In this document: positions 1 to 8,646 of the stretch, in pieces
Layout of the letters: each line of letters opens with the position of its first letter
Position numbering within the stretch: the stretch's first letter is position 1
Source of the DNA: G965222505 sp965222505
Lineage (GTDB): Bacteria; Bacteroidota; Rhodothermia; Rhodothermales; DATKEJ01
DNA length: 64,000 nucleotides
NCBI GenBank assembly: GCA_965222505.1
Contig: OZ244956.1
Span: forward strand, 4,092,001 to 4,156,000
Reading direction: 5' to 3'
Translations under genes and position numbers: made by a program
Notes under the pieces: generated by a model
Told to the model about the DNA's origin: nothing
The model's database searches: none
The model's input: the letters and a program-made list of their open reading frames with translations, nothing else

Positions 1-544
1 CGAGGGCCCCACCGCGTACGAACAACTGCCCGCCCCGGTCACCCTGGGCCACCACGCCGGGTACAGTCTGAAGGTAACTGGCAAGGTCGCCCGTTACCCC
101 CGGCATTAGCGTACGTTCAATCTGGGCGGGTTCGACGGTTTGCAGGCCCGCACTTACGGCGGTTACGCCAGATTCACCTTCGGCTTCGACGACCACTTCG
201 TCAATTTCGGTGGAGGCCGGGGCGAGAGCCACGCGGCGCGCTATTACATCGCCGGGTGTTAGGGTGAGGGTTTCTGTATAGGGGGCAAAGCCGATAAACG
301 AAATCTGAAAGGTGTAGCGCCCTGCGGGAATCCGGCCGAGGATGAAGTAGCCGTCGCCGTCGGTGGCACTCCCGAAGAAGGCCCCTTGGGTATTGCGTAC
401 GGTGACCGATGCGCCTTGCAGGGCTTTTTGGGAAAGGCTGTCGGTCACGAACCCCCGAACACGGGCGGATTGGGCGTAGACAATCTCCAAACTGGCGAAG
501 CACAACAGGGCGCAGCAAAAGAGCAGCCGGGGAAAACGAGGCAT
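1..544 (-). CDS. TonB-dependent receptor, N-terminal part (cut by window edge)
   Basis: About 181 codons read on the minus strand from an ATG at 544 and run off the left edge. The protein opens with a signal peptide ending near IVYAQ (about residues 1-25). A carboxypeptidase-regulatory-like beta-sandwich follows (RVRGFVTDSLSQKALQGASV ... GRYTFQISFIGFAPY), then EIDEVVVEAE and the start of a plug domain ending QLFVRGGAL. This order is typical of Bacteroidota TonB-dependent outer-membrane receptors. The plug and barrel lie outside the window, so the ligand cannot be guessed. An upstream ATG (GTTAACATG) is in a different frame, so 544 is the best start. A heptamer hairpin lies about 100 bp upstream. 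Confidence 0.9.
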   Translation of the reverse strand, partial: MPRFPRLLFCCALLCFASLEIVYAQSARVRGFVTDSLSQKALQGASVTVRNTQGAFFGSATDGDGYFILGRIPAGRYTFQISFIGFAPYTETLTLTPGDVIARRVALAPASTEIDEVVVEAEGESGVTAVSAGLQTVEPAQIERTLMPGVTGDLASYLQTVPGVVAQGDRGGQLFVRGGAL

Positions 545-620
545 ACCGAGGAAGGGATTGGTGTAGCGTGTTGTTCGGGTGCCATGTTAACCATCTCCCG
601 GGCGCGGCGCAATGTAGATA

Positions 621-720
621 ATTGTCAATGGTCGAATGTCATTGGTGATTGGGCATTGGTGATCGGTGATTGGTGATTGAGTGCCCATAAATCACCAATC
701 ACCGATCACCAATGCCCAAT
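621..720. repeat. Heptamer-iterated hairpin A (31-bp perfect arms)
   Basis: From 641 the sequence reads in 7-bp units: ATTGGTG, ATTGGGC, ATTGGTG, ATCGGTG, ATTGGTG, ATT. After an 11-nt loop (679-689), the exact reverse complement of 648-678 occupies 690-720. The variant units (GGGC and ATCGG) are mirrored perfectly in the second arm. Just before it, 621-640 carries ATTGTCA and ATGGTCG units of a second heptamer family. The element starts 3 bp after the stop codon of the CPBP gene on the minus strand and lies upstream of the TonB receptor gene. Confidence 0.85.
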
Positions 721-723
721 TCC

Positions 724-1482
724 TCAGCCCCATGCGCCGATGGCAATCGTGACATCATACAACGCGTGGGTCCAGGCAGCGATGCCGAAGCCACGGGCGA
801 GGAACAGGGCGTTCAGGGCCAGGCCAAACAGGAAGCGAAAGGTGAAGGAGGACAAGGTGAAAGCATCGCCCAGCGCGCCGATGTAGTGCACCCAGCTAAA
901 GAGTAACGCGCCGATGACGGCGGCTAGGATATAGGCCACGTTTTTTCCTTTGACCAGGGCAGCCAGTACCCAGAACAGGCCCCCTACCAGGATGACCCGA
1001 AACAACAACTCTTCATACAATCCGGCACCCAGGGAAAGGGCCAGTTGCATCCCGAAATCCATCTCGCTGACCTGTGGAGCCGTGATGTTGAACAACGCGC
1101 CCACGGTGCTGCCCACCAGGATGCCCAAAACCACGGCATAGCCGATGCTTTCCAGAATCATCAGCCCGAAATACCGCCCATGAATCGGAATTTTTTTCTT
1201 GCGCTCATAGAGGATCACCCCGATTCCGACGACCAGGACCGCTATACCGAGGCCAATCAAACCATTGCCCCCCAGGCCGGTCAAGATCCGTTTCATCCAG
1301 ACTTCTGCCCCAACCCGCACTTGGTTAAACTCCCCGTTGTTGGCAAAAACAATCAACACCTCGTAGGCGATGAACAACGGAAGCGCAATCAGAAAGCTGT
1401 ACGTCGCCGTTCGGGTCAGCTGAAAATAACTGAACCGGGAAGGAGAGGAAGCAGGATCAATATTTTTTAAGGACTGTGCCAT
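724..1482 (-). CDS. CPBP family intramembrane glutamic protease (CAAX/Abi-like)
   Basis: A 252-residue polytopic membrane protein with roughly 6-8 hydrophobic segments. It carries the family signatures: EELLFR (the EExxxR catalytic motif) in the middle, FSWVHY (FxxxH-type) about 45 residues later, and a final HALYDV. The family includes eukaryotic Rce1 and bacterial bacteriocin-immunity or processing proteases; the substrate cannot be inferred here. It stands alone on the minus strand between two heptamer-repeat elements, one 3 bp past its stop and one upstream of its start, so operon partners are not obvious. Confidence 0.85.
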   Translation of the reverse strand: MAQSLKNIDPASSPSRFSYFQLTRTATYSFLIALPLFIAYEVLIVFANNGEFNQVRVGAEVWMKRILTGLGGNGLIGLGIAVLVVGIGVILYERKKKIPIHGRYFGLMILESIGYAVVLGILVGSTVGALFNITAPQVSEMDFGMQLALSLGAGLYEELLFRVILVGGLFWVLAALVKGKNVAYILAAVIGALLFSWVHYIGALGDAFTLSSFTFRFLFGLALNALFLARGFGIAAWTHALYDVTIAIGAWG

Positions 1483-1504
1483 ATGGTATTGGGCCCGCGG
1501 CTCA

Positions 1505-1626
1505 AATGGTCAATGGTCAAACGAGCCGACACGAGGGCGCAGCCCGACTGATGCCAATAAGGCGACTAACGTAGTAATGGTCAAATTAGCTCCTCATTGA
1601 CAATCGGCCATTGACAATCGACCATT
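1505..1626. repeat. Heptamer-iterated element B
   Basis: The left arm has two ATGGTCA units (1506-1519). The right arm has ATTGACA, ATCGGCC, ATTGACA, ATCGACC in strict 7-bp register from 1596 to 1623. The arms are complementary only imperfectly and are separated by about 75 bp. The unit is from the same family as elements A (left flank) and D. It fills most of the gap between the CPBP start and the TPR gene's stop. I saw nothing else in the gap. Confidence 0.7.
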
Positions 1627-1706
1627 ATCTAGAGACGCCTACCCTGAGCAGGTTACAACCCTTTCGGAATTCCACTTACGTAACCCTCTGCCCTCAGGTT
1701 ACGGCC

Positions 1707-2054
1707 TCACTCATCATCAAACCCAACCCCCTTTACCTGCATCAGCGCATCCTGGAGTTCGGCGCGGGCGTGGAAATCCTGGATCCGCTGAGCCACGGCA
1801 ATGCCGGACTGGTACGTCGTGATGGCTTCTGGTTTCCGGTTGAGTTGTTCGTAGAGCTTGCCGAGGTGGTAATAGGTGCCGATGTACTCGGGGTGGTCGG
1901 CTATAAGGTTCTCGAAGAAGGTGAGGGCTTCGGCGATCTGATTCTGTTTTAGGTATTCACTGGCGAGAGCGAACCGGGTGAAGGGGTCGTTCGGGTCTTC
2001 CTCATGGAAGGCCAGCAAGGCGGCCAGCCGCCGTTGCATACGTTCATCCTGCAT
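1707..2054 (-). CDS. Small TPR-repeat protein
   Basis: A 115-residue protein with about two to three tetratricopeptide repeats. It has alternating helix pairs such as PFTRFALASEYLKQNQIAEA and TYYHLGKLYEQLNRKPEAIT, and no signal peptide or membrane segment, so it is probably a cytoplasmic adaptor. The ATG at 2054 is preferred over one at 2060 because it overlaps the upstream stop as TAATG and has GGAGG about 6 bp in front; the 2060 ATG would have no spacing. The overlap indicates translational coupling to the TPM-domain gene. Partner unknown. Confidence 0.8.
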   Translation of the reverse strand: MQDERMQRRLAALLAFHEEDPNDPFTRFALASEYLKQNQIAEALTFFENLIADHPEYIGTYYHLGKLYEQLNRKPEAITTYQSGIAVAQRIQDFHARAELQDALMQVKGVGFDDE

Positions 2055-2851
2055 TACCATCCTCCTCCGGCTCCCCCTCCTCCGAATCCCCCTCCTCCGA
2101 AGCCCCCGAATCCCCCTCCTCCGAATCCACCCCCGAATCCGCCGCCACCACCCCAGCCACCGCCGGAGCCACCGCCCCAGATGATGACCGGACCGCCATT
2201 GTAGTGCCGCCGTCTGTACCGGCGACCGCCGGTGGGCATGTCTCCGTCGTCATCGCCGTTGCGGAGGCCCTGGATGATGAAAAAGATGATGATCATCAGG
2301 ATCAGCAGGGTGGCCATGTCGATGCCGGTGTCCTCACTAAGGCTCCGGCGGGGTTGGGCCTGAAATTCGCCGCGGGTGGTTTCGATGAGGGCATCGGTCG
2401 CCAGGGCCAGGCCCCGGAAGTAGTTGCCTCGCCTGAATTGCGGCGTGATGGTTTCCCGAATGATCTGCCCGGCCACAATGTCCGGCACCGAGCCTTCCAC
2501 GCCGTAGCCGGTGGCGATAAATACCCGTCGGTCTTCAATGGCCACCAGCACGACCATCCCGTTGTCCTGCCCTTTTTGGCCCACGCCCCACGACTGCCCC
2601 AGTTCAACAGCGTACTGGTCAATGGCCGCCCCACCGAGGGTTCGTAGAATCACAACGACGATCTGGGTCGAAGATTCGCGATCATATGCCGCGAGCTTTT
2701 GTTCCAGCGCCTGTTCTTCAGATCCGCTCAGGAGTCCGGCACGGTCTGTAACATAGCCGTCTGCCGCTGAAGGGGGCAGGACGTTCTGCGCCTGGAGGGG
2801 CAGGGCCAGAAACAGGCTCAGGTATAGGAGTGTAGATCGGAAACAGCGCAT
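2054..2851 (-). CDS. TPM-domain (YgcG/Repair_PSII family) membrane protein with glycine-rich tail
   Basis: About 265 residues. A signal peptide (MRCFRSTLLYLSLFLALPLQ) is followed by a TPM domain (roughly residues 30-150; VTDRAGLLSGSEEQALEQKL, SSTQIVVVIL, DNGMVVLVAIEDRRVFI). A single membrane segment (LLILMIIIFFIIQGL) comes next, then a low-complexity Gly/Phe tail. TPM proteins are commonly paired with LemA, as here; their role at the envelope is poorly defined. The ATG at 2851 fits the signal peptide best. A longer reading from a TTG at 2902 runs through heptamer repeats and looks artificial. Confidence 0.85.
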   Translation of the reverse strand: MRCFRSTLLYLSLFLALPLQAQNVLPPSAADGYVTDRAGLLSGSEEQALEQKLAAYDRESSTQIVVVILRTLGGAAIDQYAVELGQSWGVGQKGQDNGMVVLVAIEDRRVFIATGYGVEGSVPDIVAGQIIRETITPQFRRGNYFRGLALATDALIETTRGEFQAQPRRSLSEDTGIDMATLLILMIIIFFIIQGLRNGDDDGDMPTGGRRYRRRHYNGGPVIIWGGGSGGGWGGGGGFGGGFGGGGFGGFGGGGFGGGGAGGGW

Positions 2852-2985
2852 GCGTGTTGCGTGTTGCATGTTGCGTGAACCTGGATATGTGAGTTGTGCC
2901 AAGTCTAAAGCCCTTTACTGGCCCAAACCGCGTATGCGGCAAGGGATGGTTGAGCCGAAATCACGCAACACGCAACACGTATCAC
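2851..2985. repeat. Heptamer-iterated element C around the TPM gene start
   Basis: The left arm has four 7-bp units, TGCGTGT, TGCGTGT, TGCATGT, TGCGTGA (2851-2878), beginning within the TPM start codon. The right arm, TCACGCA, ACACGCA, ACACGTA, TCAC (2961-2985), is largely its reverse complement. An 82-bp spacer separates them. The right arm ends 5 bp from the lemA stop codon. The arms would put the 5' leader of the TPM gene in a long stem-loop. Confidence 0.75.
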
Positions 2986-2989
2986 ATCG

Positions 2990-3580
2990 TTAGTTGAGAT
3001 TTACATCCGGGGCGCGTTCGCTGCCTTCCTCAGCCGAGAACGGTGTTTTGGTTCGGAAGCCGGGGAACAGCATGCCGGGGAAGGTGCGGGTCCGGGTGTT
3101 GAAGGCGCGCACGGCATCGTTGTAGCGGTTTCGGGCTACGGCAATGCGGTTTTCGGTGCCTTCGAGCTGGACTTGCAGGTCCCGGAATGCGTCCACGCCC
3201 CGCAAGTCGGGGTAGGCTTCGGCCACAGCCAGCAGACGGCCCAGACTGCCGGTGAGGGCGCCCTGCGCTTGCATGTAGGCTTGGACTTTTTCGGGGTCGT
3301 TCAGGTCGTCTCCGCTGATGGTGACCGACGTGGCCCGGGTACGGGCTGCAACGACGGCATCCAGCGTTTCCCGTTCGTAATTGGCTGCGCCTTGCACGGT
3401 TTCGACGAGGTTGGGAATCAGGTCGGCCCGGCGTTGATACTGGCTTTCGACGTTGGCCCAGGCGGTTTTAACGCTTTCGTCGGCGCTGACCAGGCTGTTG
3501 TAGGTGCCGCAGCCGGCACAACCGGCAAAGCCGATCAGCAAAAGGATAATCAAAAGACCTAATGCGCCTTTACTTCTCAT
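2990..3580 (-). CDS. LemA family protein
   Basis: A 196-residue protein with an N-terminal hydrophobic segment ending in a lipobox-like GFAGC. The LemA coiled-helical domain follows: YNSLVSADESVKTAWANVES, QYQRRADLIPNLVETVQGAA and RNRYNDAVRAFNTR are hallmarks. It is probably anchored in the inner membrane with the helical domain outside. It sits upstream of the TPM gene on the same strand, a widespread pairing. The 157-bp gap upstream (3581-3737) separates it from the monooxygenase gene and presumably holds its promoter; no clear consensus is visible. Confidence 0.9.
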   Translation of the reverse strand: MRSKGALGLLIILLLIGFAGCAGCGTYNSLVSADESVKTAWANVESQYQRRADLIPNLVETVQGAANYERETLDAVVAARTRATSVTISGDDLNDPEKVQAYMQAQGALTGSLGRLLAVAEAYPDLRGVDAFRDLQVQLEGTENRIAVARNRYNDAVRAFNTRTRTFPGMLFPGFRTKTPFSAEEGSERAPDVNLN

Positions 3581-3737
3581 GGTTGGTGTTGTTTTGGTTT
3601 ATACGTTGGACAAACACGTTATATATGTTCTTTGCCTTCAACATCGTCATTTTTCATTGGAATAACAATGGCTTCCACATTTCCACGCCCCATCATGGCA
3701 AAGGCGCTCACATTTCTGCGCCCCCGCCAGGGGTCAT

Positions 3738-5108
3738 TTAATCCTTGTACGCATACCCAAACAGGATCATCATTTCGTCCTGGCTCTGGAGGCCGAACCG
3801 CAGGGTACGGTCCGTGAAGTTGTCGTACGTCGTGGTCAGTTTCAGGCCTTGGCCGGCTTCCAGTGTCAGGGGTGGGTCAATCCGTAAGAGGGGGGGGTGC
3901 TCCCAATCATAGGAGATGTAGACCAACTCGCCATCGCGCGGTCCACCTACTACTTCCACTCGAAACTCGGTCATGGTTTCATGGGCATGGCTCCAGAGGT
4001 GGAAGATGTGGTTCCGCTCGTCAAATGAAAACGTTTTGCTGAGCGTCGTCACTTCTTTCGGGGGGAGGGTAATGTCGAAATTCGACAGAAACATCACATC
4101 GGCCACATGGTCGATTTCTGCCGGTTCGGCAAAGTAGAGGTTGGCGTACACCTCACCCGTACGTGGGGTCAGGTTGCGGTTGACATAATGCGAGTTCAGG
4201 TCCAGTCCTTTACCGGCGGGGAGCCGCAAGGCTATACCGGGCGGGAAGCGGTAGTCGGTGCGCGGGGTCTGGGTTCCGGCAAAGAAAATGTGGTACTGGG
4301 TGGCCAGCAGGTTCGTAAACTGGGTCTGCCCCTGTTCATTACGCAGGTCCCGGAAGGTATACGGCTCGGGCAAGTTGGGGATCTCGTCTTCGAACAGGTA
4401 CCACAGGAAATGGTGGCTGCCGGGGCGCATGACCACCTCAAACCGGTTGACAAAAACGTCTTCCTGAAAATTCAGGGGTTCGTAGTAAAAAAACTCACGG
4501 TCGATTTGCGGGGCAACCTCGAATGGCCCCAGGTGAAACTGAATGCCGTTGGCCGGGGCGGGCGGTGGCACAAAGGCCTCATAACGGAATCGGGTGGTAT
4601 CGTCCAAGAGGCGCAAGGGGGCGCGTTCGACGGTTTCTGTGCGGGGCGCGCCGGCCATGATCCATTGCCGGATCATTTCGAGTTCACCGTTGGTCAGCGG
4701 GTCCTTGCCGAGTGGCATAATGGAGCCGTACTGTTCGTGATCGACGTAAAAATGCTCCTGGTCCGAAGCATTAATTTTTTCCCAGAGGTAGCTTTTGTAA
4801 AGGCTCGGCAACCCTTCCGTCCCGACGAGCACCAGGCCATCGGCACGGGCCGCAGGGTTGTTCGGGGGGCGGTCCACGAGTTGCTCATAGGCGACATCCG
4901 GCGTCAGCACCAGGTCTGATTGGGTTGCAAAGCTGGACCCGGCTACATGGCAGGCCGTGGCACAATTCGGCGTGATGATCCGAGTCTGGATCTGGTCCCA
5001 TGTGGGCGTGGATGCTTCTTCTTCGGGAGCCACGCTGTCGTCACAGGCGGAGAGGAATAGAAGGGGGGGCAACAGCAGAGCCAGCCATAAACGTGGGAAG
5101 CGGAGCAT
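3738..5108 (-). CDS. Lipoprotein with c-type haem domain and copper type II monooxygenase-like domain
   Basis: A 456-residue predicted lipoprotein (LFLSAC, Cys22). An N-terminal cytochrome-like part has CATACH at 49-54, a CxxxCH variant of the usual CxxCH, and a plausible axial Met131 (GSIMPLG). The rest resembles the PHM/DBM-type ascorbate-dependent copper monooxygenase fold. It shows His232-His233 (PGSHHFLWYL), His307 (NSHYVN), His374/His376 (WSHAHETM) and Met446/447 (DEMMILFGY), matching in order the HH, H, HxH and Met copper ligands of that family. Substrate unknown. It would act on the periplasmic or outer surface. An alternative is a purely redox or copper-binding role. Confidence 0.75.
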   Translation of the reverse strand: MLRFPRLWLALLLPPLLFLSACDDSVAPEEEASTPTWDQIQTRIITPNCATACHVAGSSFATQSDLVLTPDVAYEQLVDRPPNNPAARADGLVLVGTEGLPSLYKSYLWEKINASDQEHFYVDHEQYGSIMPLGKDPLTNGELEMIRQWIMAGAPRTETVERAPLRLLDDTTRFRYEAFVPPPAPANGIQFHLGPFEVAPQIDREFFYYEPLNFQEDVFVNRFEVVMRPGSHHFLWYLFEDEIPNLPEPYTFRDLRNEQGQTQFTNLLATQYHIFFAGTQTPRTDYRFPPGIALRLPAGKGLDLNSHYVNRNLTPRTGEVYANLYFAEPAEIDHVADVMFLSNFDITLPPKEVTTLSKTFSFDERNHIFHLWSHAHETMTEFRVEVVGGPRDGELVYISYDWEHPPLLRIDPPLTLEAGQGLKLTTTYDNFTDRTLRFGLQSQDEMMILFGYAYKD

Positions 5109-5432
5109 ACGGAGGGGGATTAATGGTCAATGGTCGATTGTCAATGGTCAATGGTCAATGAGAGCTTCCGTTGACAATTGACAATCGACAATTGACAATC
5201 GACCATTTTCCCAATGCAAATACATACGAAGCTCCATCTCTCCAGGTTCGCCAATGCCGGATTTCTTGGATATTGCATTTCATTACGGCTGTTCAAACAT
5301 GTATTTTACTGTTCTTTCAATAATTATTGATGTCCTGTTGTGCCGTCTTGGCCCATTCGGCCTTGTCGAAATGCACAAGATCAACGACAAGCGGCGTAAC
5401 ATCAGTTATGATGTCATTCTCTGGTCAACGAC
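5109..5432. repeat. Heptamer-iterated hairpin D and ileS leader
   Basis: From 5123 the units are ATGGTCA, ATGGTCG, ATTGTCA, ATGGTCA, ATGGTCA, ATG. A 10-nt loop (5161-5170) follows, then TTGACA, ATTGACA, ATCGACA, ATTGACA, ATCGACC, ATT to 5207. The arms form an imperfect stem of about 37 bp directly upstream of the monooxygenase start codon. The remaining 5208-5432 is AT-richer and should contain the ileS promoter. It includes a short inverted pair (CTTGTCG with CGACAAG, about 5362-5394) but no recognisable T-box. Confidence 0.75.
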
Positions 5433-8400
5433 GTGGATCGGAAATTTAAAGAGATTAAGCAGTTTGATTTCGCGGCCCTGGAACGGGACGTGTTAGACCG
5501 GTGGGCGCAACGGGAGGTATTCGACCGGAGCGTCTCGCAACGGGAAGGGGCCCCTGCGTTTGTATTCTACGAAGGCCCGCCGACGGCCAATGGTCGGCCT
5601 GGCATTCACCATGTGATGGCCCGGACGATCAAGGATACCTTCTGCCGCTACAAGACGATGAAGGGGTTCCGTGTCGAGCGTAAGGGCGGATGGGATACCC
5701 ACGGGCTGCCGGTCGAGATTGAGGTCGAGAAAGAACTGAGCCTGGAAGGACGGCACCAGGTTGAAGCCTACGGGATCGAAAAGTACAACGCGGCCTGCCG
5801 GGCCAGCGTAATGCGGTACAAGGACCTCTGGGATCAGATCACCGTTCGTATGGGCTATTGGGTCGACCTCGACTCGCCCTACGTCACCTTCGAAAATGAA
5901 TACATCGAATCCGTCTGGTGGCTGCTCAAACAGATGTACCACAAGGGTCTGCTCTACAAGGGCCACAAGATCCAGTGGTACAGCCCCGGCTCCAATACGG
6001 TCTTGTCTTCCCATGAGGTGAGCCTCGGTTACAAGGAAGTGCAAGACCCCAGTGTCTACATCCGCTTTCCCCTGGCCGATGAGGCCGATACATATTTCCT
6101 GGCGTGGACGACGACGCCGTGGACGCTCATTTCCAATGCGGCCCTCGCCGTTGGCCCCAAAGTCAGCTACGTCAAAATCCAGGTTGGGCCGGGTACCGGC
6201 CCGGACGAGGCCGAATACCTTATCCTTGCCGAAGACCGGCTGGAGGTCATCAAAGCGCCGTACACCATCGCTGACCGCTACGTGGGCCAGGACCTGGCCG
6301 GCAAGCCGTACACGCCGCTGTTCGACTATTTTGTCGATGACGTTGCGCCCGGCGAAGCCTGGTGCGTGACCCTGGCCGATTTTGTATCGACGGAAGACGG
6401 TACCGGCATCGTCCACATCGCCCCGGCCTTTGGGGCGGATGACTATCTTCTGGGCCAACGCGAAGGCCTCCCCGTGTTGAATCCGGTCGACCCGGACGGG
6501 CACTTCACCGACAAGGCCAAACTGGTGGCCGGGGATTGGTTCAAGGATGCCGACAAAAAAGTGAACCGCAACTTGCGGGATCGTGGCCTGCTCTACCGGC
6601 ACGAATCGTACCTGCACAATTATCCGCACGACTGGCGTAAGGGTACTCCGCTCATCAGTTACCCGGTCGAAAGCTGGTTCATCCGAACCACAGCCCTCAA
6701 GGATCGACTGGTGGACCTTAACCGGCAAATCAACTGGCAACCGAAGGCCATCGGCACGGGCCGGTTCGGGCAATGGCTGGAAAACAACGTGGACTGGGCC
6801 CTCAGCCGAAACCGGTACTGGGGCACTCCGCTCCCGATCTGGCAATCCGATGCACCCGGCTCCGACTATGTCGAAATGATCGGTTCGGTGGCTGAACTGC
6901 GGGAGAAGTGTGGAGACCAAATCCCGCCGGATGAAGCACTGGACCTGCACCGGCCTTACGTCGACCACTACACCTGGCCGGCGCCAGACGGCGGGACCAT
7001 GCGCCGCATCCCGGACCTGATTGATGTATGGTTCGATTCCGGTGCGATGCCGTATGCCCAATGGCATTATCCGTTTGAAAACGAAGACAGGTTTAACGAG
7101 AGCTTCCCGGCCGATTTTATCGCTGAAGGCGTAGATCAAACGCGTGGATGGTTTTATACCCTGCATGCCATCGCTACCTTGGTCTCGGACAGCCTGGCCT
7201 ACCGCAATGTGGTGGTCAACGGCTTGCTGCTGGATGCCAAGGGCGAGAAGATGTCCAAGACCAAGGGCAACACCGTCGATCCCTTTGAAGCCATCGCCGA
7301 GCACGGGGCGGATCCTGTTCGGTGGTACATGATGACCAACTCCCCGCCGTGGGAGAACCTGAAATGGTCCGACCGGGGTTTGCGAGACACCAAGCGGAAG
7401 TTTTTCAGCACACTGAACAACACGTACAGCTTTTTTGCGACGTACGCCAACATCGACGGATTTCATCATGACGGCCCTGCCATGCCCGTGGCGGAACGGG
7501 CCGAACTCGATCGCTGGATTTTAAGCTGTCTCCATACCGTCATCACGGAAGTGAATACGGCCTATGCCGCCTACAATCCGACCAAGGCCGGGCGGGCCAT
7601 TGAAGGATTCGTCGATGACCTGTCGAACTGGTACATCCGGCGCAGCCGACGCCGGTTCTGGCGCTCCGGGCATGGAGACGACAAAAACGCCGCATACCAG
7701 ACCGTCTACCAATGCCTGATGACGGTCGCCAAGCTGATGGCCCCCATCGCCCCGTTTTACGCCGACTGGCTCTATGAGGCCCTGAATGACGCAACCGGAC
7801 TAGAGACGAATGACTCGGTCCACCTCGCCGATTTCCCGGCTTCGGATGAGGCATTGATGGACACGGTATTGATGCACCAGATGCACCTGGCCCGGACGAT
7901 TGCCTCCGTGGTGTTAGCCTTGCGTAATGAGGCCAATCTAAACGTACGGCAACCCCTGGCGCGTATTCTGGTGGTCACCGGCATCGGGGTAGAGGAAGCC
8001 GACGTTGAGCACATGCGCGGCGTGGTATTGCAGGAAGTCAACATCAAGACCATTGAGTATGTGACCGGGGCAAGCGACCTCGTCAAAAAGTCGGCCAAGC
8101 CGAACTTTAAGGTACTGGGCCGCCGGTTAGGGCCGAAGATGAAAGCGGTGAATGCTGCCGTCCGGGCACTTACAAGTGATGAGGTCGATGCCTACGAGGC
8201 CACCGGCCAGATCAGCCTGGACCTGAATGGCGAAGCCGTTGTGCTTGAAGCCGGAGACCTGGAAGTAACCAGTGAAGGTGTGGAGGGGTGGCTGGTCGGT
8301 CAGCAGGGCGGGGTGACCGTTGCGCTGGACACGAACGTCACCGATGACCTTCGGGCCGAAGGGTTAGCAAGGGAATTTGTGAACCGTATTCAAAACCTAA

Positions 8401-8612
8401 GAAAATCAGCAGGTTATGAGGTTGTAGACCGCGTCAGGGTGGCCTATTATGCCAGTCCGATTTTGGCAGAAGCCATTGACGCGCATGCGACCTGGATTCG
8501 GAACGAGACGTTAACGGATGCGTTGGAGATCAGCGAGTCTCCCCAGGGTGATGCCGTCGAACATTTTGAGATTGGGACGCAATCCGTAACCGTAAGCGTG
8601 AAGAAAGCGTAA
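5433..8612 (+). CDS. ileS: Isoleucyl-tRNA synthetase
   Basis: A 1059-residue class I aminoacyl-tRNA synthetase that charges tRNA-Ile in the cytoplasm. Visible signatures are PTANGRPGIHHV (HIGH equivalent, residues 57-60), GWDTHGLPVE, the editing-domain WTTTPWTL region, the KMSKT loop at 606-610, and a long anticodon-binding C-terminal part. Length, the GIHH form of the HIGH motif and lack of an obvious C-terminal cysteine zinc site suggest the eukaryote-like (type 2) IleRS seen in many Bacteroidota. The start is GTG at 5433; an in-frame stop lies 22 bp upstream and no ATG fits. It heads the ileS - DksA-like - lspA group. Confidence 0.97.
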   Translation: MDRKFKEIKQFDFAALERDVLDRWAQREVFDRSVSQREGAPAFVFYEGPPTANGRPGIHHVMARTIKDTFCRYKTMKGFRVERKGGWDTHGLPVEIEVEKELSLEGRHQVEAYGIEKYNAACRASVMRYKDLWDQITVRMGYWVDLDSPYVTFENEYIESVWWLLKQMYHKGLLYKGHKIQWYSPGSNTVLSSHEVSLGYKEVQDPSVYIRFPLADEADTYFLAWTTTPWTLISNAALAVGPKVSYVKIQVGPGTGPDEAEYLILAEDRLEVIKAPYTIADRYVGQDLAGKPYTPLFDYFVDDVAPGEAWCVTLADFVSTEDGTGIVHIAPAFGADDYLLGQREGLPVLNPVDPDGHFTDKAKLVAGDWFKDADKKVNRNLRDRGLLYRHESYLHNYPHDWRKGTPLISYPVESWFIRTTALKDRLVDLNRQINWQPKAIGTGRFGQWLENNVDWALSRNRYWGTPLPIWQSDAPGSDYVEMIGSVAELREKCGDQIPPDEALDLHRPYVDHYTWPAPDGGTMRRIPDLIDVWFDSGAMPYAQWHYPFENEDRFNESFPADFIAEGVDQTRGWFYTLHAIATLVSDSLAYRNVVVNGLLLDAKGEKMSKTKGNTVDPFEAIAEHGADPVRWYMMTNSPPWENLKWSDRGLRDTKRKFFSTLNNTYSFFATYANIDGFHHDGPAMPVAERAELDRWILSCLHTVITEVNTAYAAYNPTKAGRAIEGFVDDLSNWYIRRSRRRFWRSGHGDDKNAAYQTVYQCLMTVAKLMAPIAPFYADWLYEALNDATGLETNDSVHLADFPASDEALMDTVLMHQMHLARTIASVVLALRNEANLNVRQPLARILVVTGIGVEEADVEHMRGVVLQEVNIKTIEYVTGASDLVKKSAKPNFKVLGRRLGPKMKAVNAAVRALTSDEVDAYEATGQISLDLNGEAVVLEAGDLEVTSEGVEGWLVGQQGGVTVALDTNVTDDLRAEGLAREFVNRIQNLRKSAGYEVVDRVRVAYYASPILAEAIDAHATWIRNETLTDALEISESPQGDAVEHFEIGTQSVTVSVKKA

Positions 8613-8646
8613 CCCCTGGACAACCTACTGAACCAGAAGAAAGAAA

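Noticed and set aside
2852..2902. N-terminal extension of the TPM protein to a TTG at 2902
   Set aside because: It would translate heptamer repeats and bury the signal peptide.
5208..5432. A T-box riboswitch before ileS
   Set aside because: No T-box core (AGGGUGGNACCGCG-type) or terminator/antiterminator pair is visible, and T-boxes are not typical of this lineage.
5493..7469. A 658-codon open frame antisense to ileS
   Set aside because: It lies wholly within a clear ileS gene on the other strand; its composition is that of a shadow frame, with no family motif.
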